Source: a virus. From it: a DNA stretch of 26,829 nt. Of this stretch, positions 15,419 through 25,100 are shown piece by piece. The translations under genes and the position numbers were made by a program. The stretch's first letter is position 1, and every line of letters begins with the position of its first letter. A model generated the notes under the pieces. It had not been told where the DNA came from, did not search any database, and was given only the letters and a program-made list of their open reading frames with translations. The DNA lies in IMG/VR virus record IMGVR_UViG_3300035698_018211, positions 1 through 26,829 of that record; one strand, given 5' to 3'.

Positions 15419-16279
15419 ATGACCGGAGAAAGCTTAGTAGAAATGGTACAAGGAAATGATGAAAATTTGGAATCTCAATCAAATGAAATATCTCCAAATG
15501 AAGAAGTTGCCATTGTTAGTGGAGAAAGTTTAGCAGAAATGGTACAAGAACCCGAAACTGAAGGAAATAGAATTTCAATAGATGATATCGATTTTAATGA
15601 AAATGAAGAAGTTATTACAAATGAAGTTGTTGAAGAAATTCCAAATGAAGAAAATCCTATTGATAAAATTCATGTAACAACCTTTAATGAATGGTTTGGT
15701 CAAAATTTTTCAAGATTCGTAGATGTAAGTCTTGTTCGAGTTTCTTCTGCTGGAGTTGATTCAAACGAAACAATTGTAGTTAAAGTTCCTGATCCAAAGG
15801 GAGGAGAAACTGAAGACGGAATTACAAAATGTAAACTAAGAATTTTTGATGAAGCAGATATTTCGCCTGCATTAGATCTCCCTGGTGATAGTATGAGAGC
15901 ATTTAATGGAGCATATGAAACATTTTATGAAGAACAAGATGAAATGGTTGTTAAAGGATATGGTATTAAAGCTGGGATGATTATTGTTTTTAATAAGAAA
16001 ATTGATGATCTTGTAATTCCGTATTTTACAACAAGGATTAAAAGAAAGGATACTGAAGTAGATATTGTTATACCACCTGAATCATTACAAGAAAAATTAA
16101 ATGAAAATGTTAATCTCGAAACTGTTATTTTATTATACAAACCAATTGAAAAATTTACAGATGGATTGGTTACAATTAAAGATGTAGTAATTTGGTTAAC
16201 CAATAAACAAAAAGAAGTATGGGATGTTAATCATCTTCATAAAATTGATAATGTTATCATTAAACTTTTAACCGACTAA
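15419..16279 (+). CDS. Hypothetical phage protein with duplicated N-terminal GESLxEMVQ motif
   Basis: The 286-residue protein is not recognised. The first ~80 residues are strongly acidic and disordered-looking and carry the nine-residue motif GESL(V/A)EMVQ twice, at 3-11 and 35-43. From about 85 on it is a folded, beta-rich domain with FNEWFGQNFSRFVDVSLVRV, IVVKVPDPKGG, GYGIKAGMIIVFN and VTIKDVVIWLTN. An AAAGGAGAG site precedes the ATG. The gene ends a transcription unit: an intrinsic terminator follows eight bases after the stop. Strong ribosome site and terminator suggest good expression, as for a structural or abundant early protein. Confidence 0.75.
   Translation: MTGESLVEMVQGNDENLESQSNEISPNEEVAIVSGESLAEMVQEPETEGNRISIDDIDFNENEEVITNEVVEEIPNEENPIDKIHVTTFNEWFGQNFSRFVDVSLVRVSSAGVDSNETIVVKVPDPKGGETEDGITKCKLRIFDEADISPALDLPGDSMRAFNGAYETFYEEQDEMVVKGYGIKAGMIIVFNKKIDDLVIPYFTTRIKRKDTEVDIVIPPESLQEKLNENVNLETVILLYKPIEKFTDGLVTIKDVVIWLTNKQKEVWDVNHLHKIDNVIIKLLTD
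15425..15547 (+). repeat. Duplicated 27-bp coding motif (GESLxEMVQ)
   Basis: The 27-base copies lie at 15425-15451 and 15521-15547 in the same frame and differ at only a few positions. They encode the same nine-residue motif with Val/Ala exchange, separated by 23 residues of acidic linker. Confidence 0.8.
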
Positions 16280-16286
16280 TTTATAT

Positions 16287-16319
16287 AGGAGGATTCTTTT
16301 AACAGAGAGTCCTCCTTTT
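16287..16319 (+). terminator. Intrinsic terminator
   Basis: Positions 16287-16299 (AGGAGGATTCTTT) pair with 16304-16316 (AGAGAGTCCTCCT) through 13 bp including two G-U pairs, with a 4-base loop and a T-rich tail. It follows the stop of the upstream gene by seven bases. Confidence 0.88.
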
Positions 16320-16327
16320 AAAAAATC

Positions 16328-17065
16328 ATGAAAATATTAGATCATATTCCCTTTTTTTTAAACGAAGCGTATTTGTATGATATTGTTTCTTGTCATTATC
16401 AAATTTTTAAAAAATACAATTTAAACACTGAAAATATTGATAATATGAATAAATTAGAAAGAAATACTTTTATTGGAAAATTAATGAGAAACAATTCTAA
16501 TTTGATTTCGTTTTTAAGAACTATTACAAATGATAGTATTGATATTTTTATTGAAGATAATTGTATTGATAGTTCTGATATTATTCTTAGACAATATGAT
16601 GGAATTATAACTGATAAATATTATAGGGAAACTGAAAAGAATAATGAAGGAATTATACCAGAGCTAAGATGTACATTTCAACCATTAATTATTTCATCTG
16701 ATAGAAAAAGTTATATTGCTATAGATGAAAATGATAATATAACAATCAAAGGGATATCTAATAAATATGATTATTTAACAAAAATATATAGAAAAATTCT
16801 AAAAATAAATTATGCTAATTTAGAATGTATTTTTAGAAATCTACAAAAAATAAAAGACGATTTATACAATGAAAATAATTTGTTATATTTTTGTATTCCA
16901 GAAAGAGATAATAAATTTTCTGTGTACTTGAAATATTATGGAATAACTGAAATTTCAAAATCAACAATTAAAATGTTAAGTAAAAATGATATAAATATTG
17001 ATACTTATTTTGATTTGTATATAAAACCATTCACTGAAGCAATAACCATATCATTTTTAAAGTAA
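16328..17065 (+). CDS. Hypothetical phage protein, 245 aa
   Basis: Not recognised. The protein is rich in Asn, Ile, Asp and Lys. It starts HIPFFLNEAYLYDIV, has a helical N-terminal half (LERNTFIGKLMRNNSNLISF) and a beta-containing middle (LRCTFQPLIISSDRKSYIAI), and ends in helices. No signal peptide, membrane span or catalytic motif is evident. The ATG lies nine bases after the terminator and has no clear ribosome site: the only AGGAGG is in the terminator stem, about 40 bases upstream. Placement at the head of a new unit before tail genes suggests a structural or assembly role, not proven. Confidence 0.7.
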   Translation: MKILDHIPFFLNEAYLYDIVSCHYQIFKKYNLNTENIDNMNKLERNTFIGKLMRNNSNLISFLRTITNDSIDIFIEDNCIDSSDIILRQYDGIITDKYYRETEKNNEGIIPELRCTFQPLIISSDRKSYIAIDENDNITIKGISNKYDYLTKIYRKILKINYANLECIFRNLQKIKDDLYNENNLLYFCIPERDNKFSVYLKYYGITEISKSTIKMLSKNDINIDTYFDLYIKPFTEAITISFLK

Positions 17066-17080
17066 AGGAGAATTTTAATT

Positions 17081-17173
17081 ATGAAATTTAAAACTGAAAT
17101 TGTTGAGAAGTTTAAAAAGATAGGATTAAAGATTGAATCAGAAGAGTTAGAAAATATTATAGAATGTTGGTGA
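17081..17173 (+). CDS. Micro-ORF, 30 aa
   Basis: A short reading frame, MKFKTEIVEKF onward to a TGA at 17171-17173, has a good AAAGGAG site nine bases before the ATG and sits between two genes with no other explanation for the gap. It encodes a charged helical peptide with alternating Lys and Glu. It could be a real small protein or a remnant; the downstream gene begins 12 bases after its stop. Confidence 0.5.
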   Translation: MKFKTEIVEKFKKIGLKIESEELENIIECW

Positions 17174-17185
17174 AAGGATTGAAAT

Positions 17186-18091
17186 ATGAATTTTGAAGAA
17201 CAGTTTGAACAAATGGGATTAATTGAAAAAGGTGATGGATGTTATTTTTATGAAGATCAATATAGTCAAATAGTATATAAAAAGATTAAAACTATTTCAA
17301 CTTCTGAAATTTTAAATGATATAGAAATTCCTTATTTAGCAATATTTACAAGAAAAAATAATGAGAGTGAATTTGTATATAGAAGCATTGTTTCTCCATC
17401 ATATCAATTCATAGGAAACGATACCTTAAATCAACAATTAAGAAATTCAATCAATGAAGTTGGAACACCAATTCTAATAGAAGAAAATATATTAAACAAT
17501 GATTTAACTTTAATGTATAACCAAATAGTAATAAGTAATTGTCATAATGTACCACAACAAGGAGATATTTATCCAGAGATTATTGTTAGAAATACATATA
17601 ACGGAACTGGTGCTGCAAATATTTCTTTTGGTTTACATATGGATAATTTTGGATTTGGAAATGTTGGTTTTGGATTTGGATTTAAAGATAAAATTTCTAG
17701 TATGAGACAAATTCATTTATTAAATTCTCAAACAAGTCTTAGTACTGCAATCGGTGGATATATAAATGTATTTACAGAAAACATTTCTAGTTTAATAACT
17801 GATAATTTCAATATGGTAATCAGTGAAGAAGAATTATTATCAACTTTAGATCTTGTTGAAAAAATAGGGAAAAATCGGAGAAAAGAAATTTCTTCATTAC
17901 TTGAACAATTATCAACAGATAGTAATGAACCAATGACTGCTTGGAAATTATTTTTAGCTATTATAAGATTTTCATCAGTTGAGAAAAATTTAAATGCAAA
18001 AAACTTAATTGAAAATATTGCTGAAAGAGTATTAGTTGTTCCTGAACAAATGATTAATTCTATGGATGAAATCAATCGTGTGGTGTCATAA
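17186..18091 (+). CDS. Phage protein, possibly DUF932-like
   Basis: The 301-residue protein has an N-terminal part with YRSIVSPSYQFIGNDTLNQQ and DIYPEIIVRNTYNGTGAANI, which resemble, by eye, the 'conserved phage/plasmid protein' DUF932 layout (ribosylation-like YR, S-x-x-Y and N-S-x-x-G elements). A Gly- and Phe-rich patch (FGFGNVGFGFGF) follows, then a helical C-terminus (SLLEQLSTDSNEPMTAWKLF). The function of DUF932 proteins is not known. An AAAGGA site supports the start. The gene ends with an intrinsic terminator, so it closes the second unit of this region. Confidence 0.6.
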   Translation: MNFEEQFEQMGLIEKGDGCYFYEDQYSQIVYKKIKTISTSEILNDIEIPYLAIFTRKNNESEFVYRSIVSPSYQFIGNDTLNQQLRNSINEVGTPILIEENILNNDLTLMYNQIVISNCHNVPQQGDIYPEIIVRNTYNGTGAANISFGLHMDNFGFGNVGFGFGFKDKISSMRQIHLLNSQTSLSTAIGGYINVFTENISSLITDNFNMVISEEELLSTLDLVEKIGKNRRKEISSLLEQLSTDSNEPMTAWKLFLAIIRFSSVEKNLNAKNLIENIAERVLVVPEQMINSMDEINRVVS

Positions 18092-18101
18092 AACCCTTTT
18101 T

Positions 18102-18131
18102 AAAAGAAGAGAAAGATTCTCTTCTTTTTTT
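18102..18131 (+). terminator. Intrinsic terminator
   Basis: Positions 18102-18113 (AAAAGAAGAGAA) pair perfectly with 18117-18128 (TTCTCTTCTTTT), loop AGA, and the 3' arm runs into a further three T. It lies 11 bases after the stop of the upstream gene. Confidence 0.9.
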
Positions 18132-18176
18132 GCACAAATACTTTAAAAAGAGAACAAAATATAAAAGGAATTTGAT

Positions 18177-19442
18177 ATGCCAGAGAAAGAGAGAGTTTAT
18201 ACTTCTACAAGAGGATATGATCTTCAATTAAAAATTAAAGATCTTGATTATACTGGAGATCTAGCCAATGTAATGATTGTTACATCTCTTTCAGCAGCTA
18301 ATCAAGTAATAGTTTTAACAATGAATTTAGATCCAAATGATATAATTCTTGAAGATATATTTGGAGCAGAACCATTAAAATTATCTATTCGTTTATTAGG
18401 ACAAGGAAAAATTCCTATTGAACAAATTGATTTTGAATTAATGTATATCATATCTGATTTCATTACAACTCCAAAACAAAATTTATCAGAAGGAAAACAA
18501 AAAGATCGTGCTCCAATTACAATAACGACTGTTTGTAGAAAAGCATTTAAAACAATGAATACTTTAGTTAATGATGTTTTTACAGGATTTACAATAAGAG
18601 AAATACTTGAAGAATTAGCATCTAATTTAGAAGCAACAGTTGAATATGATTTAGATGGGGAAAATAAAGAAATAATTGATCAATGTTGTATTCCACCAAC
18701 TACATTATATAGAGTAATAAAAGAATATTCTTCAAATCCTGATAGTCCTTATGATGGATATTTAGATCGTTTTTTTGGTTTATTTGATGGAGTTGCTGGA
18801 GTATTTTGTCAATATGATAATAAAATATATATAAAAAATTTAACAAAAAAATTAGATAAATCTCAAACATTTACTATTTATCAATTAGCAAGTGGAACAG
18901 ATAATACAGAAATAATTGATAAAAGTATTGACGGAAAGAATTTTTATACTTATGCTTCTATTAGCAATGACTGGTCAGGAAATGCTAAATATTCAGTTTT
19001 AGCACCAGTTGTTAAATATATTACAATTCCAAAAGATGATTTAGTTTATACAATAACAAAAAATTTAGATGATATTGTGAGTTCATATTCTTGTGCTTAT
19101 AAAAATAAAAAGATAAAAACTGATTCTGATATTTCATCAAATGATACAAGAATAAGATATGATAATGATCCAGGATTTGAAAAGAATGAAACTCTTTTTA
19201 ATTCAAGACTAGGAAGAACATTAGCAGATTTGTCAAGTATGTCTATTGAAATAGAAAAGAATTTGCCTATATTAAATCTTATGAATGTTGGAGAGTGTGT
19301 TAAACTTGTTACTCAAACTTTAGAATATATTGATTTAAGTGGAAAATATATTTTATGGAGTTCAGAATTAAACTTTACTAAAGAAGGTGAATGGCACTCA
19401 ACTGCTAGAATAAATTTATCAAGAACTAACAAAAAAATATAA
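18177..19442 (+). CDS. Probable baseplate/tail hub protein (gp27-like)
   Basis: The 421-residue protein has the feel of phage tail hub proteins: an N-terminal beta-rich domain (YDLQLKIKDLDY, VIVLTMNLDP, LSIRLLGQG), then FTIREILEELASN, a helix that matches the 'T-x-x-E-I-L-x-x-L-A' element of gp27/late-control-D-like proteins, then a helical LYRVIKEYSSN with a YLDRFFGLFDGVAGVF turn and IYIKNLTKKL, and a C-terminal barrel (LNVGECVKL-like and WSSELNFTKEGEWHSTARI). The family name is inferred from this layout. Its position ahead of the terminase and the tape measure supports a tail function. An AAGGA site precedes the ATG. Confidence 0.55.
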   Translation: MPEKERVYTSTRGYDLQLKIKDLDYTGDLANVMIVTSLSAANQVIVLTMNLDPNDIILEDIFGAEPLKLSIRLLGQGKIPIEQIDFELMYIISDFITTPKQNLSEGKQKDRAPITITTVCRKAFKTMNTLVNDVFTGFTIREILEELASNLEATVEYDLDGENKEIIDQCCIPPTTLYRVIKEYSSNPDSPYDGYLDRFFGLFDGVAGVFCQYDNKIYIKNLTKKLDKSQTFTIYQLASGTDNTEIIDKSIDGKNFYTYASISNDWSGNAKYSVLAPVVKYITIPKDDLVYTITKNLDDIVSSYSCAYKNKKIKTDSDISSNDTRIRYDNDPGFEKNETLFNSRLGRTLADLSSMSIEIEKNLPILNLMNVGECVKLVTQTLEYIDLSGKYILWSSELNFTKEGEWHSTARINLSRTNKKI

Positions 19443-19493
19443 TTAATGGTTGAATTGTTGAAATTTATGAGAACAAAATGAAAAGGAATCCTA

Positions 19494-21152
19494 ATGAAAA
19501 ATATAAAAGCAGTTACAGAAAAAACGAATACATATTTAGCTGAGTATATGAAATGTAAACAGGACTTTTTTTATTACTGTACAAATTATGTATTTTTAGA
19601 ACTTGGTGGTGGAGATGTTTTATTTAACCCTTATCAGAAACAAAGAGAATTTATAGAACTTGTTTTGAAAGAACATCATGTAATTGTTTTGAAGAGCAGA
19701 CAACTTGGGTTATCAACAGTTTTACAAGCATTTTCTTCGTGGTTATTAATTTTTTATGATAACATAGTAATTGGAATAATTTCAAAAGATGGAAAAGAAT
19801 CTACTGACTTTGCTCGAAGTATTCGGTCTATGGTCGAAAAACTCCCGGATTGGATTAAACCCCTTAAAGGATCACAAGGTAGAGGTTTTGCAAAAAAATC
19901 AGAACAGAGTTTTTTAATGACTAATGGTTCAAAGCTCTATGTTTCACCAGTTGCTCCTAATGCACCGTCAAAAACTTTACGAGGTCGAGCAATTTCGTTA
20001 CTTCTGATTGATGAAGCCAGTTTCATCAATTACCTAGAAGATGCATGGACAGCAATTGTTCCAGCATTATCAACATCTCAAAAACAGGCTCGAGCAGCAA
20101 ACATCCCTTACGGAACAATTATAGTATCAACCCCAAATAAAACTACAGGACCAGGAAAATGGTATTTTAATAAATATTCGAATGCTATTGCTGGTCATGG
20201 AATGTTTAAACCATTTGTCATACATTGGAAAATGGTACCTGAACTTGCAAATGATCCAACTTGGTATAATACTCAGTGTGAAATGTTTGATAATGATCCA
20301 AGAAAAATAGCACAAGAATTAGAAATGAAATTCCTACCCACTGAAGGATCATTTTTCTCAGCAGATACAGCAGAAAAGATTCAAAATGCAGTCAGAGAAC
20401 CAATAGAGAAAATTAAGATATTCAATGGAGAAATGTGGTGTTGGGAAAAAGCTATTCCTGGAAATCATTATTTAATTGGTGTTGATACAGCAAGTGAGTA
20501 TGGAAATGATAAAAGTGCAATTGTAATTTTTAATTATGAAACATTAGAACAAGTATGGGAATACAAAGGAAAAACAAAAGTAACTGATTTTACAAAAGTA
20601 GTAAAAGTTGCTTGTAGTTTATATAATAATGGGACTGTTGTGATCGAATCTACTGGAGGATATGGAAATCAAGTTGTTGAACAAATAAATGAAGATCCAA
20701 ATTGTATGTTAATGTTATATAAAGAAAAGAGAGGAAAAGATATAATTGTTCCAGGTCTTAGTACAAATACTAGAACAAGACCATTAATGATTGATGCTTT
20801 GTATTCTTATGTAACAGAATTTCCAGAAATAATAAGATCAGAAAGACTCTCTCTTGAATTAGCAGGTTTAGTAAGTAAGAAAAATGGAAGAGTTGAAGCA
20901 GAAGATAACGAATTAAATGATGATTTATCTTTAGCAACAGCATTTGTATTTTATGTTAGAAAATATGATTCTGGTAGATTGATGATTGATTTAGAAAGAA
21001 ATATTGAACAATCTGCTGCAATGTCTGAAATTATGAATATGAATATGAATACATTAGATAAGTTTGAAAATGCAACTATTATGAAACATGTTAAAGATAA
21101 TATAGGTGAATTTAATGGGTTGGTTGATATATTATCATTATACAACAATTAA
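19494..21152 (+). CDS. terL: Terminase large subunit (ATPase and nuclease, T4 gp17-like)
   Basis: The 552-residue protein is the DNA packaging motor. The N-terminal ATPase has a Walker A variant KSRQLGLST (67-75), a Walker B SLLLIDEASF with Asp173 and Glu174, and the coupling motif STP at 212-214. The C-terminal RNase H-like nuclease has Asp331 in LIGVDTASEYG, Glu385 in VVIESTGGYG and the final acidic pair Asp476/Asp477 in ELNDDLSLATAF. Both halves look intact, and length is normal for the family. It cuts concatemers and pumps DNA into the prohead; the small subunit is not seen in this window. An AAGGAATCCTA spacer precedes the ATG. Confidence 0.95.
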   Translation: MKNIKAVTEKTNTYLAEYMKCKQDFFYYCTNYVFLELGGGDVLFNPYQKQREFIELVLKEHHVIVLKSRQLGLSTVLQAFSSWLLIFYDNIVIGIISKDGKESTDFARSIRSMVEKLPDWIKPLKGSQGRGFAKKSEQSFLMTNGSKLYVSPVAPNAPSKTLRGRAISLLLIDEASFINYLEDAWTAIVPALSTSQKQARAANIPYGTIIVSTPNKTTGPGKWYFNKYSNAIAGHGMFKPFVIHWKMVPELANDPTWYNTQCEMFDNDPRKIAQELEMKFLPTEGSFFSADTAEKIQNAVREPIEKIKIFNGEMWCWEKAIPGNHYLIGVDTASEYGNDKSAIVIFNYETLEQVWEYKGKTKVTDFTKVVKVACSLYNNGTVVIESTGGYGNQVVEQINEDPNCMLMLYKEKRGKDIIVPGLSTNTRTRPLMIDALYSYVTEFPEIIRSERLSLELAGLVSKKNGRVEAEDNELNDDLSLATAFVFYVRKYDSGRLMIDLERNIEQSAAMSEIMNMNMNTLDKFENATIMKHVKDNIGEFNGLVDILSLYNN

Positions 21153-21162
21153 GAGGATATAA

Positions 21163-22122
21163 ATGGAAAAACAATTAAATGAAGTTTTTATTCTTCCATT
21201 CAATTTAAAACCAGCGATTAATTTTGATGGAAATCTTTTATATAGTTCTGATAAAGTAAAAAAGAAATATTTAAAAGCATTATCAAAATATAAACAAACT
21301 AAAAGTTCAATTCCTGGTTTAACTAAATTAGTAAATAATAATGAATTGATTCCTTGTTATATAGAAAAGAATGTAGCCAAATTCTTTTTATGGAGAATTT
21401 TTAAATCTAATCCAAAAACAATAGAATATTATGATGAACTTGAAGAAAAGATTGTTACAATTGAAATTGACCCATTAAGAGCAGCTCATTCGGTTATGGG
21501 ATTTTATGCTCCTGAAAAGAAAAAAGTTATATTGTTTGTAAGTAATTTAGCAAATATAATTACTTATGTTTCTAATAATTTTTTGGGACAATTAACAGTT
21601 CATGAATTAGCTCATAAATTAGCTCATGAGAAAAAATCTATCTTTATGTCATACTTTTCTCATATTCTTAATATTTTTTATGAGAATTTATTTATGGATA
21701 TTTTCAAATTGGGTAAACAAATAAATAAAAAAGATATTGTTAATATAGTTAAGTTTTTAATGAAACTTGAAACATCTTCGAAAACACCAGGAAATTCAGA
21801 ACTAATGCAATATCATAAATTATTATTTAATTTGAAAAAATATTCTTTATTAAGTGATGAAGAATTTGAAATTAAAGTAACTGATTATATTAAAATTTGT
21901 AAATATTTTTTGAAAAATTTATCTTTATTTTTTGCTAAGATTAAAAAATACAATCATATTATAGGACCGATATATAAATCTTATGAAAAAATATTTAATA
22001 ATGAATATACTTCAACTGTTTGTATTCAAGAATTATTATATCCATCTGAAATAATTGCTATATCTTCAGAAAAAGCAAATAAAAAAATTGTAGAAAAGAT
22101 CATCAATGGTTTAACTTCTTAA
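21163..22122 (+). CDS. Putative HExxH metallopeptidase, 319 aa
   Basis: The protein contains TVHELAHKLAHE with His147, Glu148 and His151 forming a zincin HExxH motif and His155 as a possible third ligand. The motif is preceded by hydrophobic beta strands (KKVILFVSNLA) and followed by long helices, a layout typical of small metallopeptidases. The family is not one I can name. Located between the terminase and the tape measure, it may process a structural protein or act on the cell during infection; both are inferences. AGAGGA precedes the ATG. Confidence 0.7.
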   Translation: MEKQLNEVFILPFNLKPAINFDGNLLYSSDKVKKKYLKALSKYKQTKSSIPGLTKLVNNNELIPCYIEKNVAKFFLWRIFKSNPKTIEYYDELEEKIVTIEIDPLRAAHSVMGFYAPEKKKVILFVSNLANIITYVSNNFLGQLTVHELAHKLAHEKKSIFMSYFSHILNIFYENLFMDIFKLGKQINKKDIVNIVKFLMKLETSSKTPGNSELMQYHKLLFNLKKYSLLSDEEFEIKVTDYIKICKYFLKNLSLFFAKIKKYNHIIGPIYKSYEKIFNNEYTSTVCIQELLYPSEIIAISSEKANKKIVEKIINGLTS

Positions 22123-22134
22123 AGGGTGTAAACA

Positions 22135-25100
22135 ATGACAGCATACAAACCACCGGTTAGAGATACAACTGAAAGTCAACTCAGAGCAAAGAAGATAAAT
22201 TCTTTATCTGGTCAATTACATATTTTAGAAGAACAACAAGCAATTCATTCAAGAAAAGTTAATGATCAAGTTACAGAATCAGGAAAGAATAATAAAAAAT
22301 TTAAAAAAGATTTTGAGAATTCTGAATTTCAAGATACTCTTCCAGAATTGAATAAGACTATAGGTAAATTGAATAAGACTATTGATTCAGTTGCTACTGG
22401 TGTAATGAATATTACTAAAGGAACAGTTTCTGCAACAAGCAATGTTATTGGTCAATATGGAAAAGTTATTACTGATGATATAGGAATGAATAAACAGAAT
22501 ATGATAGCTATGTCATTAGCACAAGCTTCACCAATTTTTGGTTATTTTGCTGCTAAATTTGTTGAAACAGATATATTCAAAAAAGCTAAAAATAAAATGG
22601 CTGAAAATATCAAAGGAGTATTTACAAGAAAACCAATACAAGAATATTATCCTGAAACAAAAAGTAATTCAATTCCTCAAAGTCAAATAAATGCTAGAGA
22701 TGAATTTACAAGAAAACCAATACAAGAATATTATCCTGAAACAAAAAGTAATTCAATTCCTCAAAGTCAAATAAATGCTAGAGATGAAACAAAAAAATTA
22801 TCATCAATTAATAATAATATTTCTCCAAATTTTGCAAGAATGGAAGATTATGTACAAGAATCTAAAAACAATAAAAAATCAGTTAGTAAAAATTTTATTA
22901 AACCTTTAGATAATAAAAATATAGAAGACCAAAAACAATGGCAAAATAGATTATTTAGAAATATGTCAATCTTTGAAGAATTATTTAAAAAATCCTTTGT
23001 ATCTCCTTCAACATATTTAATTGGAGCAAAAGGAAAATACCGTACAGAATTAAAACGAGCAAGTAAAACAAATAATGTTTTCTTAAAAATTACAAATGTG
23101 CTTAGTCTAATTTACACAAGAGGTATGGTAAAATTAGATAAAATAATTTATATTTTTCAAAAAAAATTCAGAGTATCAGCTAATGAAGTTGGAAATAAAC
23201 CTGGATTAATACCAGATACTCATTCTCAAGATTATTCACAAGAGAAAGATTATAAAAAATCATCAACACGTGAAATTGCTAAAGATTTTGTTGATGCGTT
23301 TAAAAACGCTAAAAATACAAAAGAACAAAAATGGCAAGATAAATTATTAGATGCAACACTTGAATTAAAAGTTGGTTTGATTGGAATGACTTCAAGTTTT
23401 AGAATTGCATGGCAAAAAACATTAACTGAACATCCAGCATTTAAAAATATGGTAATGTTTGGGTCAATTTTAAAAAGCACTTTTATTTCCCCTTTAACAT
23501 TTTTATTTGGAGCTAGAGGAGGATATGCTGGAGAAATACAACAAGCAACTAAAACAAAAAATATTTTTTTAAAAATTACAAATGTACTCAGTCTAATTTA
23601 TACCAGAGGAATGGTAAAATTAGATAAAATAATTTATCTTCTTGAAAAGAAATTCAAAATATCATCTAAAGGTGTAAAAGATAAAAATTGGATAATGTTT
23701 GATATAATTAAGGATTTCTTTTCTGGAAAAAGTAAACCTTTAGATTTATTTGGTATGTTGACAGAGAAATTGGGTTTAGATAAAGAAAGTATGAAGAAAT
23801 CTGGTTTTTCTGATTTAAAAAGTCTTAATCCACTAAATATAATAAAACAGTCAAATTTTAAAGAATGGCATGATAAGAAATTAGAATCATTTACAGAAAG
23901 ATTTGGTAGAAATAGAGAAGAAAGAACTAGTGGAACTGGAGAACCACAACATAGAGTTGGTGGATGGATAAGAAAAACTGGAAGAGCTATTCTTCATAAA
24001 GGTGAAATGGTTATTCCTGCTGAAACAGTTTTTAAATCAATGACTAGTGTTATAAAGTCTGTTGGTGAATTAAAACAAAGAGATAAGAGAAAGAAATTTG
24101 AAAAAGTAAAAGAAGAAGCAAAAAAGAAACATGAAGAAGGTATTGAAAGTGGTATTGGAAATATTGATGAAAAGTTTAATAAGAAGATAGAAAAACGTTC
24201 AAAGAAAATGGACAAGAAGTTAAGCGAGTCTATTGAATATGGTACGAAACAGTTTATGGCTCGTACTGCTAGAATGACTGAATTTAAAGAAGCAGAAGAA
24301 TTAATATCAAATAAAAGAATTAATAGAGTAAAAGAATTTCAGGATATGAATACTGAAAGAAGAAGACAAAATTTAGTTAATGGAGCTTTAAAAGATCAAG
24401 CTAAAATACAAAAGAAGTATAATAAGAAAGCTGAAAAATTTCAAGAAACAATGTTGAAAGGTCATGCAAAATATTTCAAATGGATCTTTAGTAGTTCATT
24501 CAGAGCTAAGAGAAGAGAAGTTAAAGCATTAGATGCTATAAATAAACAGAATGATAAATTAGAAAGAAAAAAAGAAAGAATAGAAAAAGGCGTTAAAAAA
24601 ATTGAAAGGAAAATGAAATATAGAAAAGATGCATTAGAAAATAAAATGAAGTTGATCAAAGAAAAATTTGAAGGAAAACAAGCAACCAGACTTACTAAAA
24701 TTAATGCTAAAGCAGAATACATGAAGAAAAAAGCAGAATGGATAAAGAAAAGACCTGAAATGAAGATCGAAGAACAAAGAGCAAAAGCTCAGATGAAGAT
24801 AGATTTAATAAGATTTAAAGATGAAGCAAAGAAAGCAAAAGTAGATGCAAAACAGAACCAAAAAGATCTAAAAATTGAATTGAAGGAATTAAAAGAAAAA
24901 GAAAGAAAAGCTAGAAATGAGGCATTAAAACAAAGATGGAAAGCATTTGCTGATACTCCAATGAGAATACACAAGCTTTATAAAGCTACAAAAGCTAATT
25001 ATAAACAAAGAATAGAAGAAGCTAAAAGAGGTCAAACATGGCAAAAAACTATTCAAACTCATTTACTAGGAATTAAAGAAAGATTTAGAACTGTAGGAAG

